Assembly: GCA_040386355.1 (NCBI GenBank)
Contig: JAZKFP010000074.1
Coordinates: forward strand, 1 to 13,957
Length of the DNA: 13,957 nucleotides
Source: JAZKFP01 sp040386355
GTDB lineage: Bacteria > Pseudomonadota > Gammaproteobacteria > Pseudomonadales > UBA6940
Reading direction: 5' to 3'
Under the pieces are notes generated by a model, which did no database searches, was not told where the DNA came from, and saw only the letters and a list, made by a program, of their open reading frames with translations. A program made the translations under genes and the position numbers. Shown here piece by piece: positions 1-6,460 of the stretch; position 1 is the first letter of the stretch, and every line of letters starts with the position of its first letter.

Positions 1-638
1 GATTTAACGCCAATTTTTACATCGTCTTCGCGATCCATTAAGGCATACATCGTGTCGTATGAAATGGTCCATAACCATGTTCCTAAAAATAAAAGAACTG
101 CAACTGGCCCGACTGCCATATTTTCAGCAGTAAACGCCATAACAATTCCCCACGAAAATGCGGCGCCTAAAACTACTTGAGGGAAATACGTAAAGCGTTT
201 CATAAATGGATAAACAGAAGCTAAAACCACCGCTACAAAGGACAGACCAATTGTCGTGACGTTTGTAAAAAGCACAGCCACAAAAGCAATAAACAATAAT
301 CCAGCGCACAAAACTGCCGCTTCTGATAAAGGCAATGCACCTATTGCCAGTGGTCGATTTTCAGTACGTTTCACTTTGCGATCAAATTTGTAATCCGCCA
401 TATCGTTTAAGACACAACCGGCAGAACGCATCGCAATAATACCAACAACAAAAATAATTAAATTATTAATAGAAGGTTGACCTTGAGAAGCAATGAGTAA
501 AGCCGTAAGAGTTGGCCAAGCTAACAGCCAAAATCCAACGGGTTTATCCCAACGCATTAGTTCGCGGTACAAATTCCATCGCTCAAGCCTTGATACCGAT
601 GCAAATCGAATTTCATTCAACCACTGCGTACTTTTCAT
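1..638 (-). CDS. ubiA: 4-hydroxybenzoate octaprenyltransferase, 3' end cut by window edge
   Basis: Membrane prenyltransferase that attaches the polyprenyl tail to 4-hydroxybenzoate in ubiquinone synthesis. I translated this reading frame by hand; it stays open to base 1 and gives 212 codons of the roughly 285-290 usual for the family. Both aspartate-rich Mg-prenyl-diphosphate motifs are present: NDMADYKFD at residues 78-86 and YDTMYALMDREDD at 194-206. Hydrophobic segments lie around residues 33-50, 58-75, 107-125, 128-145, 155-170 and 175-193. The ATG at 638 is preceded by TGAGGAAA at good spacing; the ATG four bases upstream (642) is out of frame and hits a stop after nine codons. It follows ubiC by 73 bp on the same strand, the usual ubiCA arrangement. 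The missing C-terminus is a window effect, not a truncation. Confidence 0.96.
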   Translation of the reverse strand, partial: MKSTQWLNEIRFASVSRLERWNLYRELMRWDKPVGFWLLAWPTLTALLIASQGQPSINNLIIFVVGIIAMRSAGCVLNDMADYKFDRKVKRTENRPLAIGALPLSEAAVLCAGLLFIAFVAVLFTNVTTIGLSFVAVVLASVYPFMKRFTYFPQVVLGAAFSWGIVMAFTAENMAVGPVAVLLFLGTWLWTISYDTMYALMDREDDVKIGVK

Positions 639-711
639 GCATTTCCTCAGTCACTAGTTTTTATATGTAAGCATGGCGACGTTTGAGGCGTGAATTCTAC
701 GTCACTACATC

Positions 712-1344
712 CTAATTATTGTTATGAACGTTTTTTTCTAAAAAATATTCCGTTAATAAAAAATGAGAGTTTTGGCACTTCAATTCTGAACGACGAGCGA
801 TCATAAAGGATCCGGCTGGTGCATTCTTGACATTTTTTTTGAAAATGTCCGTCGTATTTGCTTGAGGTTTATGTGATTCAAATGGACGTTCCTTGTGAAT
901 AGTCATCCATAGTCGTCGTCCATGTCGACGTTTAAATATTTCATCCCCTAACGATTTAGAACCTAAGGTGTTTAACCATCCAGGTTGACGACCCTGAGAC
1001 AACCAAAGAGTACGCGCGTAAAGAATTGGAGTATTTCCCACATAAATAATGACATGTCGCGTCCATACCAAACGTCGACTTTGCCCAGAACAGTTATACG
1101 GCGCAATGAATCGACGATCCAGTGCAGTACATGGACGCCACCCTTGATCCAAAACCTGAATCGATAATGATTGATGACGTTTTCGTAAAGCTTTGGTTAA
1201 AGACGAATATAGTTTAATTTCTGGTGTTAAGGGCAGCGCATTAAGTGTTGGTCGAACTCGATGTGCAATACCATGTAAGACACGACCATGCAAAACATAG
1301 CCCGCTTTTCGCTGATACCGAGCATACCGCCAAGAAGAAATCAT
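712..1344 (-). CDS. ubiC: Chorismate lyase (chorismate-pyruvate lyase)
   Basis: Cytoplasmic enzyme that splits chorismate into 4-hydroxybenzoate and pyruvate, the first committed ubiquinone step; its product is the substrate of UbiA next door. The 210-residue protein is divergent and longer than the 165-residue E. coli enzyme, with an N-terminal extension of roughly 25 residues, but it aligns by eye along its length. The three E. coli active-site residues have counterparts: Arg96 in WTRHVII (E. coli Arg76), Leu132 in SKSLGDEIF (Leu114) and Glu199 in LLTEYFL (Glu155). ARRSELK at 184-190 matches the GRRSRLR region. The ATG at 1344 follows AGAGG at about 5 nt spacing. Short plus-strand reading frames inside the gene are shadows. 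Confidence 0.92.
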   Translation of the reverse strand: MISSWRYARYQRKAGYVLHGRVLHGIAHRVRPTLNALPLTPEIKLYSSLTKALRKRHQSLSIQVLDQGWRPCTALDRRFIAPYNCSGQSRRLVWTRHVIIYVGNTPILYARTLWLSQGRQPGWLNTLGSKSLGDEIFKRRHGRRLWMTIHKERPFESHKPQANTTDIFKKNVKNAPAGSFMIARRSELKCQNSHFLLTEYFLEKNVHNNN

Positions 1345-1384
1345 GCAACCTCTAGTAAAAAAACCGCGCTTCTGTATCCTTCGT

Positions 1385-1390
1385 ATTGTA
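1385..1390 (-). promoter_or_regulatory. Possible -10 box for ubiC
   Basis: TACAAT on the minus strand, 41 bases before the ubiC ATG, in the 128-bp region between divergent ubiC and rubredoxin. No good -35 hexamer is visible at 16-18 bp, so this is only a candidate. Confidence 0.25.
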
Positions 1391-1472
1391 TACGCCTAGC
1401 GCATGGGAATTCTTTTCTAAAAGTGAGTTAGTGCTCGATTCCTAGAGTAATTTCTATAAAAGGATGCATAAC

Positions 1473-1640
1473 ATGTTAAAAAAATGGCAGTGTATTGTGT
1501 GCGGTTATATTTATGATGAAGAACTTGGTGATCCTCAAGAAGGTTTTGCGCCAGGTACACGATGGGAGGATATTCCTGCGGATTGGATTTGCCCTGATTG
1601 CAGCTTAGATAAAGACGCTTTTCAAATGATTGAGATTTAA
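1473..1640 (+). CDS. rubA: Rubredoxin
   Basis: Small one-iron electron carrier; in proteobacteria such proteins pass electrons to oxygenases or other redox enzymes. I translated it by hand: 55 residues, normal for a single-domain rubredoxin. The Fe(Cys)4 site is CIVCG (Cys7, Cys10) and CPDC (Cys40, Cys43). The aromatic core residues Trp5, Tyr12, Tyr14, Trp31 and Trp39, and DPQEGFAPGT at 20-29, fit the family. After the second Cys pair the usual Gly is Ser (CPDCS). Start choice: an in-frame ATG at 1464 abuts the AAAAGG Shine-Dalgarno sequence, whereas the ATG at 1473 sits 9 nt after it, so 1473 is preferred and 1464 would add three residues. It diverges from ubiC, a pairing known in pseudomonads. 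The partner enzyme is not in the window. Confidence 0.95.
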   Translation: MLKKWQCIVCGYIYDEELGDPQEGFAPGTRWEDIPADWICPDCSLDKDAFQMIEI

Positions 1641-1701
1641 AAATTTTCGATTTCCGTTATAAAAAATAATAACAACATATTCTTAGACATTACATATTGA
1701 A

Positions 1702-1827
1702 GCGGGTGAAAGATTTTTCGCCCCTACAAAATCTAAAATCGAATGATTTGCAAAATTTAGAATTAATAATTCATGCTCGCCATTGGTTGCTAATTCTTAG
1801 CTTAGCGGCAAAACATCTTTCACCCGC
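1702..1827. repeat. Perfect 13-bp inverted repeat bracketing ~100 bp
   Basis: GCGGGTGAAAGAT at 1702-1714 reappears as its exact reverse complement at 1815-1827, with partial matching just outside both arms (TTG-type flank) and inside (TTTT). The enclosed 100 bp is AT-rich with a local GAATTAATAATTC palindrome near 1760. It lies between the convergent 3' ends of rubredoxin and the SCP2-like gene. It could be the remnant ends of a small mobile element or a large stem in a shared 3' untranslated region. The only reading frame over it (TTG start at 1697) overlaps the SCP2-like gene and is not credible. Confidence 0.6.
1704..1723. terminator. Hairpin between convergent genes, possible terminator
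   Basis: GGGTGAAA (1704-1711), loop GATT, then TTTCGCCC (1716-1723): an 8-bp stem with one G-T pair, 63 bases after the rubredoxin stop. No T-run follows on the plus strand, so intrinsic termination is not demonstrated. It shares its left arm with the longer inverted repeat that starts at 1702. Confidence 0.35.
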
Positions 1828-1848
1828 AACAATAAACAACCCTTATTA

Positions 1849-2310
1849 TTACTCTGGCAAAATTTGCGGAGTCTTCCACGATAGGTGTCGGCAAATGGAA
1901 AAGAGAAAAATAACTAATCCCATGTCGCCTTTTACTTTCATCCGTTGATCACGTAACGCCGTTAACCAAAATGTTTCCCCGTGAATCGCTGAATCAAAAA
2001 CCGTTTTTGCCATTGAGGTAGAAAAAAACCAAAGACTAACGTTTGTAGTTGGCATATGTTCGATTAGCTTTATCTGAACTTTTTCTTGATTGAAATTTAA
2101 TAACCAGTGTTGGCCTTCTATTGATACCGTCAGATTCCATATTCGATTTTTTAATAACGAACGTAATACGGGACGTTTTTGCGCGAACCAATTTAAGCGC
2201 CAACACAACGTCTTTAAGTAAACATTTAACGTTACGTGTTGCCAAGAAATCGGTAGCGACATTTTGGTGCGCGTATTTTTTGCAGGAGTGCGTTTGTTTG
2301 ATTCATCCAT
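1849..2310 (-). CDS. Small SCP2-like (sterol carrier/lipid-binding fold) protein, function unknown
   Basis: A 153-residue protein, last gene of the apparent tsaC-hemF-aroE transcript and 21 bp after aroE. Residues about 57-142 have the pattern of an SCP2 domain: IEGQHWLLNFN (64-74), a hydrophobic strand ending in NVSLWF (90-95), a helix, then QRMKVKGDMGLVIFLFS (122-138), where KVKGDMGL is the typical SCP2 ending. In gammaproteobacteria SCP2 domains occur in UbiJ and UbiT, accessory proteins of ubiquinone synthesis, so a lipid- or quinone-related role is possible, but I cannot assign it to either. The first 16 residues are polar and basic and Met17 is an alternative start. No clear Shine-Dalgarno sequence precedes either. 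No signal peptide is evident. Confidence 0.7.
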   Translation of the reverse strand: MDESNKRTPAKNTRTKMSLPISWQHVTLNVYLKTLCWRLNWFAQKRPVLRSLLKNRIWNLTVSIEGQHWLLNFNQEKVQIKLIEHMPTTNVSLWFFSTSMAKTVFDSAIHGETFWLTALRDQRMKVKGDMGLVIFLFSICRHLSWKTPQILPE

Positions 2311-2331
2311 AATTTAATTCTGTTGATCGCA

Positions 2332-3198
2332 CTATGTATGATTTTTGCGTAAATTCTCAAGAACAGTATTAACTTCAGGCCGCTGGCCGTGCCATAACGT
2401 AAAAGATTCTGCGGCTTGCTCCACCAACATTCCTAACCCATCAACAGAATGTTTAATGTGATTTGCTTTTGCCCATTTGCAAAAATGCGTGTCGTCATGT
2501 AATTGATACATTAGATCATAGGCTCGCGTTGTCGAGCGGATTGCCGACTGCGCCGAATTGAATAAGGTATCACAATCCGCACTTTCGCCGCGCGCAGCAG
2601 CTGAGGTTGCATGAATAATTAAATCAACTGGCTGTTGAAATACATAGTTTGCTGGCTGTACTTCAATGGAACCATAGGATGCAAACGCCTGTTGCACATG
2701 TTTTGCACGCTCCATCGAACGATTAATCAAAATCACTGCCTTCGGACTTTTTTGCAATAAAGGATATAAAATGCCGCGTGCTGCACCACCCGCACCTAAA
2801 ATTAAAATACGCATTTGTCGCCAATCCATTTCGAACTGACGTTCCAAATCACGCATCAAGCCAACACCGTCGGTATTATCAGCACTTAATTCATCGGCTA
2901 TGACAGTCACTGTATTTGCAGCACCAGCAATTCGCGCTTGATCCGTTACTCGAGAAATTTTTTCAAATACCTTTTCTTTTAAAGGTAAAGTAACGTTGCA
3001 CCCTTTCCCACCTTCTTGGATAAACACTTCAAAAAATTCGTCCAGTTTTTCTGGAGCCACTTGAATGGCCCGATAATCCAAATCCATTTCAAATTGTTTA
3101 GCAAAACTTTTATGAATGTGCGGAGATAGCGAATGCGAAATAGGATCTCCGATCACTGCATACGAAAAAGGCGTTAAATTTTGAAAATCAGCGTTCAT
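2332..3198 (-). CDS. aroE: Shikimate dehydrogenase (NADP+)
   Basis: Reduces 3-dehydroshikimate to shikimate in aromatic amino-acid, chorismate and hence ubiquinone synthesis. At 288 residues it is slightly longer than E. coli AroE (272). Substrate site: SHSLSP (21-26), NVTLPLK with catalytic Lys74, AGAANT with Asn95, and DNTDG with catalytic Asp110. The Rossmann half has GAGGAARG (135-142) and NRS (159-161), the NADP-preferring loop. YDLMY (227-231) and DGLGMLVEQAAESF (253-266) complete the family signature. Where NATSxG is usual the protein has HATSAAARG (196-204), a mild divergence. The ATG is 3 nt after the hemF stop, so translation is probably coupled to hemF. The hemF-aroE order matches pseudomonads. 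Confidence 0.97.
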   Translation of the reverse strand: MNADFQNLTPFSYAVIGDPISHSLSPHIHKSFAKQFEMDLDYRAIQVAPEKLDEFFEVFIQEGGKGCNVTLPLKEKVFEKISRVTDQARIAGAANTVTVIADELSADNTDGVGLMRDLERQFEMDWRQMRILILGAGGAARGILYPLLQKSPKAVILINRSMERAKHVQQAFASYGSIEVQPANYVFQQPVDLIIHATSAAARGESADCDTLFNSAQSAIRSTTRAYDLMYQLHDDTHFCKWAKANHIKHSVDGLGMLVEQAAESFTLWHGQRPEVNTVLENLRKNHT

Positions 3199-3201
3199 TT
3201 T

Positions 3202-4149
3202 TTAGACGCTCTCTACAATATTTTGATTCAACCAGGTGCGCGGCGTTAGATAGTCGTACAGCAACGCTTCGTCAGAATTTTCTTCAGGCTTCCAGTCGTA
3301 ATGCCAGGCTACAAGCGGTGGTAAAGACATTAAAATGGATTCAGTGCGACCTTTAGATTGCAAACCAAACAGCGTGCCTCGATCGTATACCAAATTAAAT
3401 TCTACATATCGACCACGACGATACAGTTGAAATTGACGATGACGTTCAGCAAACGGATTATTTTTCCGTTGCTGTACGATAGGTAAATAGGCTTTTAAGT
3501 AAGCATCACCCACGGAACGCATTAAACCAAATGCAGATTCAAATCCATCTACCGAATAATCGTCAAAAAATAATCCGCCAATTCCACGCGTTTCATTTCG
3601 ATGCGGTAAATAAAAATAATTATCGCACCAGGTTTTAAATTTCTCGTAAAGGTCGTCACCAAATGGATCACAGGCTTCTTTGGCAACCCGGTGCCAATGG
3701 GTGCAATCTTCTACAAACGGGTAAAAAGGCGTTAAATCAAATCCGCCACCAAACCACCAAATTGGTTTTTCACCTGGTTTGGTCGCCATAAAAAAACGCA
3801 CATTCATATGTGAAGTTGGTACAAATGGATTACGTGGATGAATCACTAAAGACAATCCGAGCGCTTCAAATTGTCGACCTGCTAATTCTTTACGATGTGC
3901 AGTCGCTGACGCAGGAAGTTTGTCGCCAAACACATGAGAGAAATTAACACCGCCTTTTTCAAATACACCACCATATTCCAAAACTCGTGTTCGACCACCG
4001 CCCCCTTCAGGCCGTTGCCAAACATCTTCAGCAAACTTTTCTTCTCCATCTTCTTCTTCAAGCGCGCAACAAATCTGATCTTGCAGATCGATCAAATATT
4101 TTTTAACGCGTTCAATATTGACCGCATCAATTTCTACCACAGTCGACAT
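3202..4149 (-). CDS. hemF: Coproporphyrinogen III oxidase, oxygen-dependent
   Basis: Cytosolic enzyme using O2 for the oxidative decarboxylation of coproporphyrinogen III to protoporphyrinogen IX in heme synthesis; it fits the heme-c cytochromes further right. The 315 residues are close to full family length. Signature blocks: RPEGGGGRTRV (46-56), GGVNFSHVFG (66-75), HMNVRFF (114-120), WWFGGGFDLTPFYP (131-144), the His-rich CTHWH (149-153), YFYLPHRNETRGIGGLFFDD (178-197) and VEFNLVYDRGTLFGL (249-263), where YDRGT and GGR-like segments contact substrate in known structures. The ATG at 4149 follows TAGGAAATTGGT, a sound Shine-Dalgarno at about 7 nt. The gene starts 25 bp after the tsaC stop and ends 3 bp before aroE. 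Confidence 0.98.
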   Translation of the reverse strand: MSTVVEIDAVNIERVKKYLIDLQDQICCALEEEDGEEKFAEDVWQRPEGGGGRTRVLEYGGVFEKGGVNFSHVFGDKLPASATAHRKELAGRQFEALGLSLVIHPRNPFVPTSHMNVRFFMATKPGEKPIWWFGGGFDLTPFYPFVEDCTHWHRVAKEACDPFGDDLYEKFKTWCDNYFYLPHRNETRGIGGLFFDDYSVDGFESAFGLMRSVGDAYLKAYLPIVQQRKNNPFAERHRQFQLYRRGRYVEFNLVYDRGTLFGLQSKGRTESILMSLPPLVAWHYDWKPEENSDEALLYDYLTPRTWLNQNIVESV

Positions 4150-4174
4150 ACCAATTTCCTAACGTAAAATTTAA

Positions 4175-4744
4175 TTAAAAACGTACATATTGCTGGGTTA
4201 CTAAATCAATAATCGGAGTAGGCTGACGATCACATAATTGCGAACCACCAAAATATTTAATCGATCCGCCAAATGTATGATGAATTTGCCAAGGATAACG
4301 TGCGGGTACACACCCCGAACGGTTGGCACTGGTAGAAATTAAAGGTCTATCCAGTGTGCGACATAGTTTTTGAATACAGGGATGAGATGAAATTCGTACT
4401 GCAACGCCAATGTGCTTACCTTTAACCCAATAGGGAATTCGATTTTTAACATCTGGAATAATGACTGTTAGAGGTTTATGTTTTTCTACTAATTCTTGCC
4501 AGCGTTGTTGTAAAAATCCTGGCAAAGGCTCGAGTAAAAAATCCATTTGTTTTTTATGAGCAACAACGCAAATTAGTCCTTTCTCAAGTGGTCTATTTTT
4601 TAACACTAATAAATTTTCAACCGCGCGACGCGAAAAGGGATCGCAGCCCAAGCTCCATACCGATTCGGTTGGATAAGCAATAAGGCCATCGTGTGCAAGC
4701 CATTGTTGTAGGCCAGATTTCCACCAGGTTTGCGTATTTAGCAT
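4175..4744 (-). CDS. tsaC: L-threonylcarbamoyladenylate synthase, TsaC/YrdC family
   Basis: Makes threonylcarbamoyl-AMP from threonine, bicarbonate and ATP for the t6A37 modification of ANN-decoding tRNAs. The 189-residue single-domain length is that of short bacterial TsaC, not long Sua5. Family features: GLIAYPTESVWSLGCDP (20-36), LKNRPLEKGLI (48-58, the KxR...K pocket), PLTVIIP (91-97), GVAVRISSHP (113-122) and PLISTSANRSG (134-144). The neighbourhood dprA-tsaC-hemF-aroE is conserved in pseudomonads, and E. coli also keeps tsaC beside aroE. The ATG at 4744 has no good Shine-Dalgarno sequence. The 237 bp before it contain a palindromic repeat element, so the gene is probably transcribed separately from dprA or through the element. 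Confidence 0.95.
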   Translation of the reverse strand: MLNTQTWWKSGLQQWLAHDGLIAYPTESVWSLGCDPFSRRAVENLLVLKNRPLEKGLICVVAHKKQMDFLLEPLPGFLQQRWQELVEKHKPLTVIIPDVKNRIPYWVKGKHIGVAVRISSHPCIQKLCRTLDRPLISTSANRSGCVPARYPWQIHHTFGGSIKYFGGSQLCDRQPTPIIDLVTQQYVRF

Positions 4745-4805
4745 ATGACAAATAAGGACGTTGATATGAAAGAATTAACATACATAATTACGACGCTGCA
4801 TCTAA

Positions 4806-4811
4806 TTTATA
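4806..4811 (-). promoter_or_regulatory. Possible -10 box for tsaC at the edge of repeat copy 1
   Basis: On the minus strand the repeat end reads GTTATGGATATAAATTAG; TATAAA spans the junction of the element and its flank, 62 bases before the tsaC ATG. No convincing -35 is visible inside the element. The evidence is the hexamer and its parallel with the other two copies. Confidence 0.3.
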
Positions 4812-4980
4812 TCCATAACGAATGAGTTTTAGGTGTTCAGCATGATCTTTTTTTGCACTTGCTGCGTTTCTTTTCCTTGCGAGAAGCTTTAACTACGCAG
4901 CGTCAAAGCGCCGTGCAATTGAAAAAAAATCTTCATGCTTCACCATTTCATTTAACCTGAAACTCAATCGTTATGAATAT
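4809..4980 (+). repeat. 172-bp palindromic intergenic repeat, copy 1 (MITE/ERIC-like)
   Basis: First of three related elements in the window. The left end ATATCCATAACGAATGAG and the right end (reverse complement ATATTCATAACGATTGAG) form about 26 bp of terminal inverted repeat ending AGGT. Inside it are a second symmetric zone (GCATGATCTTTTTTT against the complement of AAAAAAAATCTTCATGC) and a central GCTGCGT...ACGCAGC stem, so the whole element can fold on itself. It contains no gene. It lies between dprA and tsaC and ends 1 bp short of the dprA stop codon, so dprA messages would carry it as a 3' hairpin. No target-site duplication is clear. Confidence 0.85.
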
Positions 4981-4981
4981 G

Positions 4982-6289
4982 TTAGGGTAATTCCATATTT
5001 TTATATGCACTGCATATGTCTAATAGAAAACCATGCCGGACTATAACATCATCTAATTCAAGCTGTAATAAAGCCGCATTAATTTCCGAGGCAGAACACT
5101 GCGCAGTCGTAATTAAATCATCCAAGGTCATTGAGCCTTGTTGTAACACAGTCAGTATTTTCTGAGCCACAAATTCATATTGATTGATGTGATCAATCGA
5201 CTTTGATATTTCATTAACGCAAAATTTTGGTTGAGTTGATTTTGTTTTTTTAAAAAATTGTTTTTCATCCAGCGATTTAGAATTAGAAATAGACTCACTT
5301 AATTCATTACATAATTCCTTCAAAATGTCGCTTGCACTTTCTACTAATACTGCACCTTGACGTAGCAATTCATGACAGCCCTGACTTTGCGTATTAAATA
5401 CAGAACCTGGACACGCAAAGACATCACGTCCTTGATCCGCAGCCCAACGCGCTGTCGTCAATGAACCACTTCGCAATGATGCTTCAACAACACAGACGCC
5501 CACCGATAAACCACTAATTAATCGATTGCGTTGCGGAAAATGTGAAGGACGTGGCGTAATACCTGGCGCAAACTCACTAACTAATGCCCCTTGTTGAATA
5601 ATGCGCCTTGCTAATTCTGTGTTTTGTCTTGGATAAATCGAATCAAGTCCATGCCCTAAAACTGCGATAGTGAAACCTGTTTCTAAAGCACCTTGATGTA
5701 CCGCTGTATCAATTCCTACTGCTAAACCACTCGTAAGTGTTAAACCTTTTAATGCCAAATCACGCGCTAGTTGATGAGCAAGTCGTCTACCATCAACTGT
5801 TGCTGCACGCGCACCAATAACAGCAATTTGCGGATCATACAAACGTTCTACCTGTCCTAACACAAATAATAACGGCGGCACATCCGGCAATATTTTTAAT
5901 CGAGTTGGAAAATCCGAATGCAACACACAATGTGCGTTTGGAGTTTTACATAGCCAACGCATCGCTTGATCTGCACGACGCTCAATTTGACTACGTACCT
6001 TTACATCCCGCCACGAAAATCGAATTTTATGCGCTTGCAATTCCGCTTCCGAAGCATGCCACACACGCTCCGCCGTCCCCAAACATTCCACTAAACGACC
6101 ATGCGTTTTTGAACCTACCCCTGGAATAAACGACAAACAAACATGCGCCCGAATTTCATCTTCTTTATTAAATTTTATTTCAGACTTTTTATATTCATTA
6201 TCAAGAACGTCACTTTTAATATTGTGTTGATCATCATCCATACACTCGACGTTTCCCATTTTTTTCGTTACAGCGTAATATCGCTTCAC
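4982..6289 (-). CDS. dprA: DNA processing protein DprA (Smf), recombination mediator
   Basis: Cytoplasmic protein that binds incoming single-stranded DNA and loads RecA during natural transformation. The 435-residue frame exceeds E. coli DprA (374). The Rossmann-like core runs from about 130 to 320: IAVIGARAAT (155-164), TSGLAVGID (186-194), VLGHGLDSIYP (210-220), FPQRNRLISGLS (251-262), EASLRSGSLTTA (269-280) and CPGSVFN (293-299). A helix-hairpin-helix-like FIPGVGSKTHGRL lies at 54-66, and a C-terminal winged-helix (DML1-like) domain at about 372-422 follows a Ser/Lys-rich linker. The start is uncertain: the longest frame begins with GTG at 6289 without a Shine-Dalgarno sequence; ATGs at 6259 and 6241 are in frame, the latter preceded by GGAAACGTCGAG. 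Homology begins near residue 43, so any could be right. It diverges from polA. Confidence 0.95.
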   Translation of the reverse strand: MKRYYAVTKKMGNVECMDDDQHNIKSDVLDNEYKKSEIKFNKEDEIRAHVCLSFIPGVGSKTHGRLVECLGTAERVWHASEAELQAHKIRFSWRDVKVRSQIERRADQAMRWLCKTPNAHCVLHSDFPTRLKILPDVPPLLFVLGQVERLYDPQIAVIGARAATVDGRRLAHQLARDLALKGLTLTSGLAVGIDTAVHQGALETGFTIAVLGHGLDSIYPRQNTELARRIIQQGALVSEFAPGITPRPSHFPQRNRLISGLSVGVCVVEASLRSGSLTTARWAADQGRDVFACPGSVFNTQSQGCHELLRQGAVLVESASDILKELCNELSESISNSKSLDEKQFFKKTKSTQPKFCVNEISKSIDHINQYEFVAQKILTVLQQGSMTLDDLITTAQCSASEINAALLQLELDDVIVRHGFLLDICSAYKNMELP

Positions 6290-6373
6290 ATTTAATTAAG
6301 CAAAACACCCTAACTCTCATTTGCTGCAGACATTTATCTTTTGCAAATGGGATTTCCAGTAGGCGTGTTCTGA

Positions 6374-6460
6374 ATGAAGCCCGCGGAGCGTACAGTTGAG
6401 TACGTGAGCAGGGTGAATGAAGGACACAACAACCTGGAAACACATTTGCGGAAGATATCA
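6374..6460 (+). other. GC-richer structured leader of polA, or N-terminal extension
   Basis: The polA frame stays open upstream to an ATG at 6374, but these 87 bases look unlike coding sequence of this genome: they are visibly GC-richer than their surroundings. CGTAC (6389-6393) and GTACG (6400-6404) form a stem with loop AGTTGA, enclosed by GCCC (6379-6382) and GGGT (6411-6414). Four GGA triplets follow the general pattern of CsrA/RsmA sites (near 6386, 6418, 6436 and 6451). It may be a regulatory 5' leader or small structured RNA; the alternative is 29 extra residues on PolA, which the family does not have. Confidence 0.4.

Noticed and set aside
639..711. Small GACGT/ACGTC inverted repeat between ubiC and ubiA
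   Set aside because: Only 5 bp with a long loop; expected by chance.
1697..1948. 83-residue plus-strand reading frame starting with TTG
   Set aside because: No Shine-Dalgarno sequence, runs through an inverted repeat and overlaps the 3' end of the SCP2-like gene; no recognisable domain.
3934..4167. 77-residue plus-strand reading frame opposite hemF
   Set aside because: Fully antisense to the well-supported hemF N-terminus; Phe-rich shadow of GAA/TTC codons.
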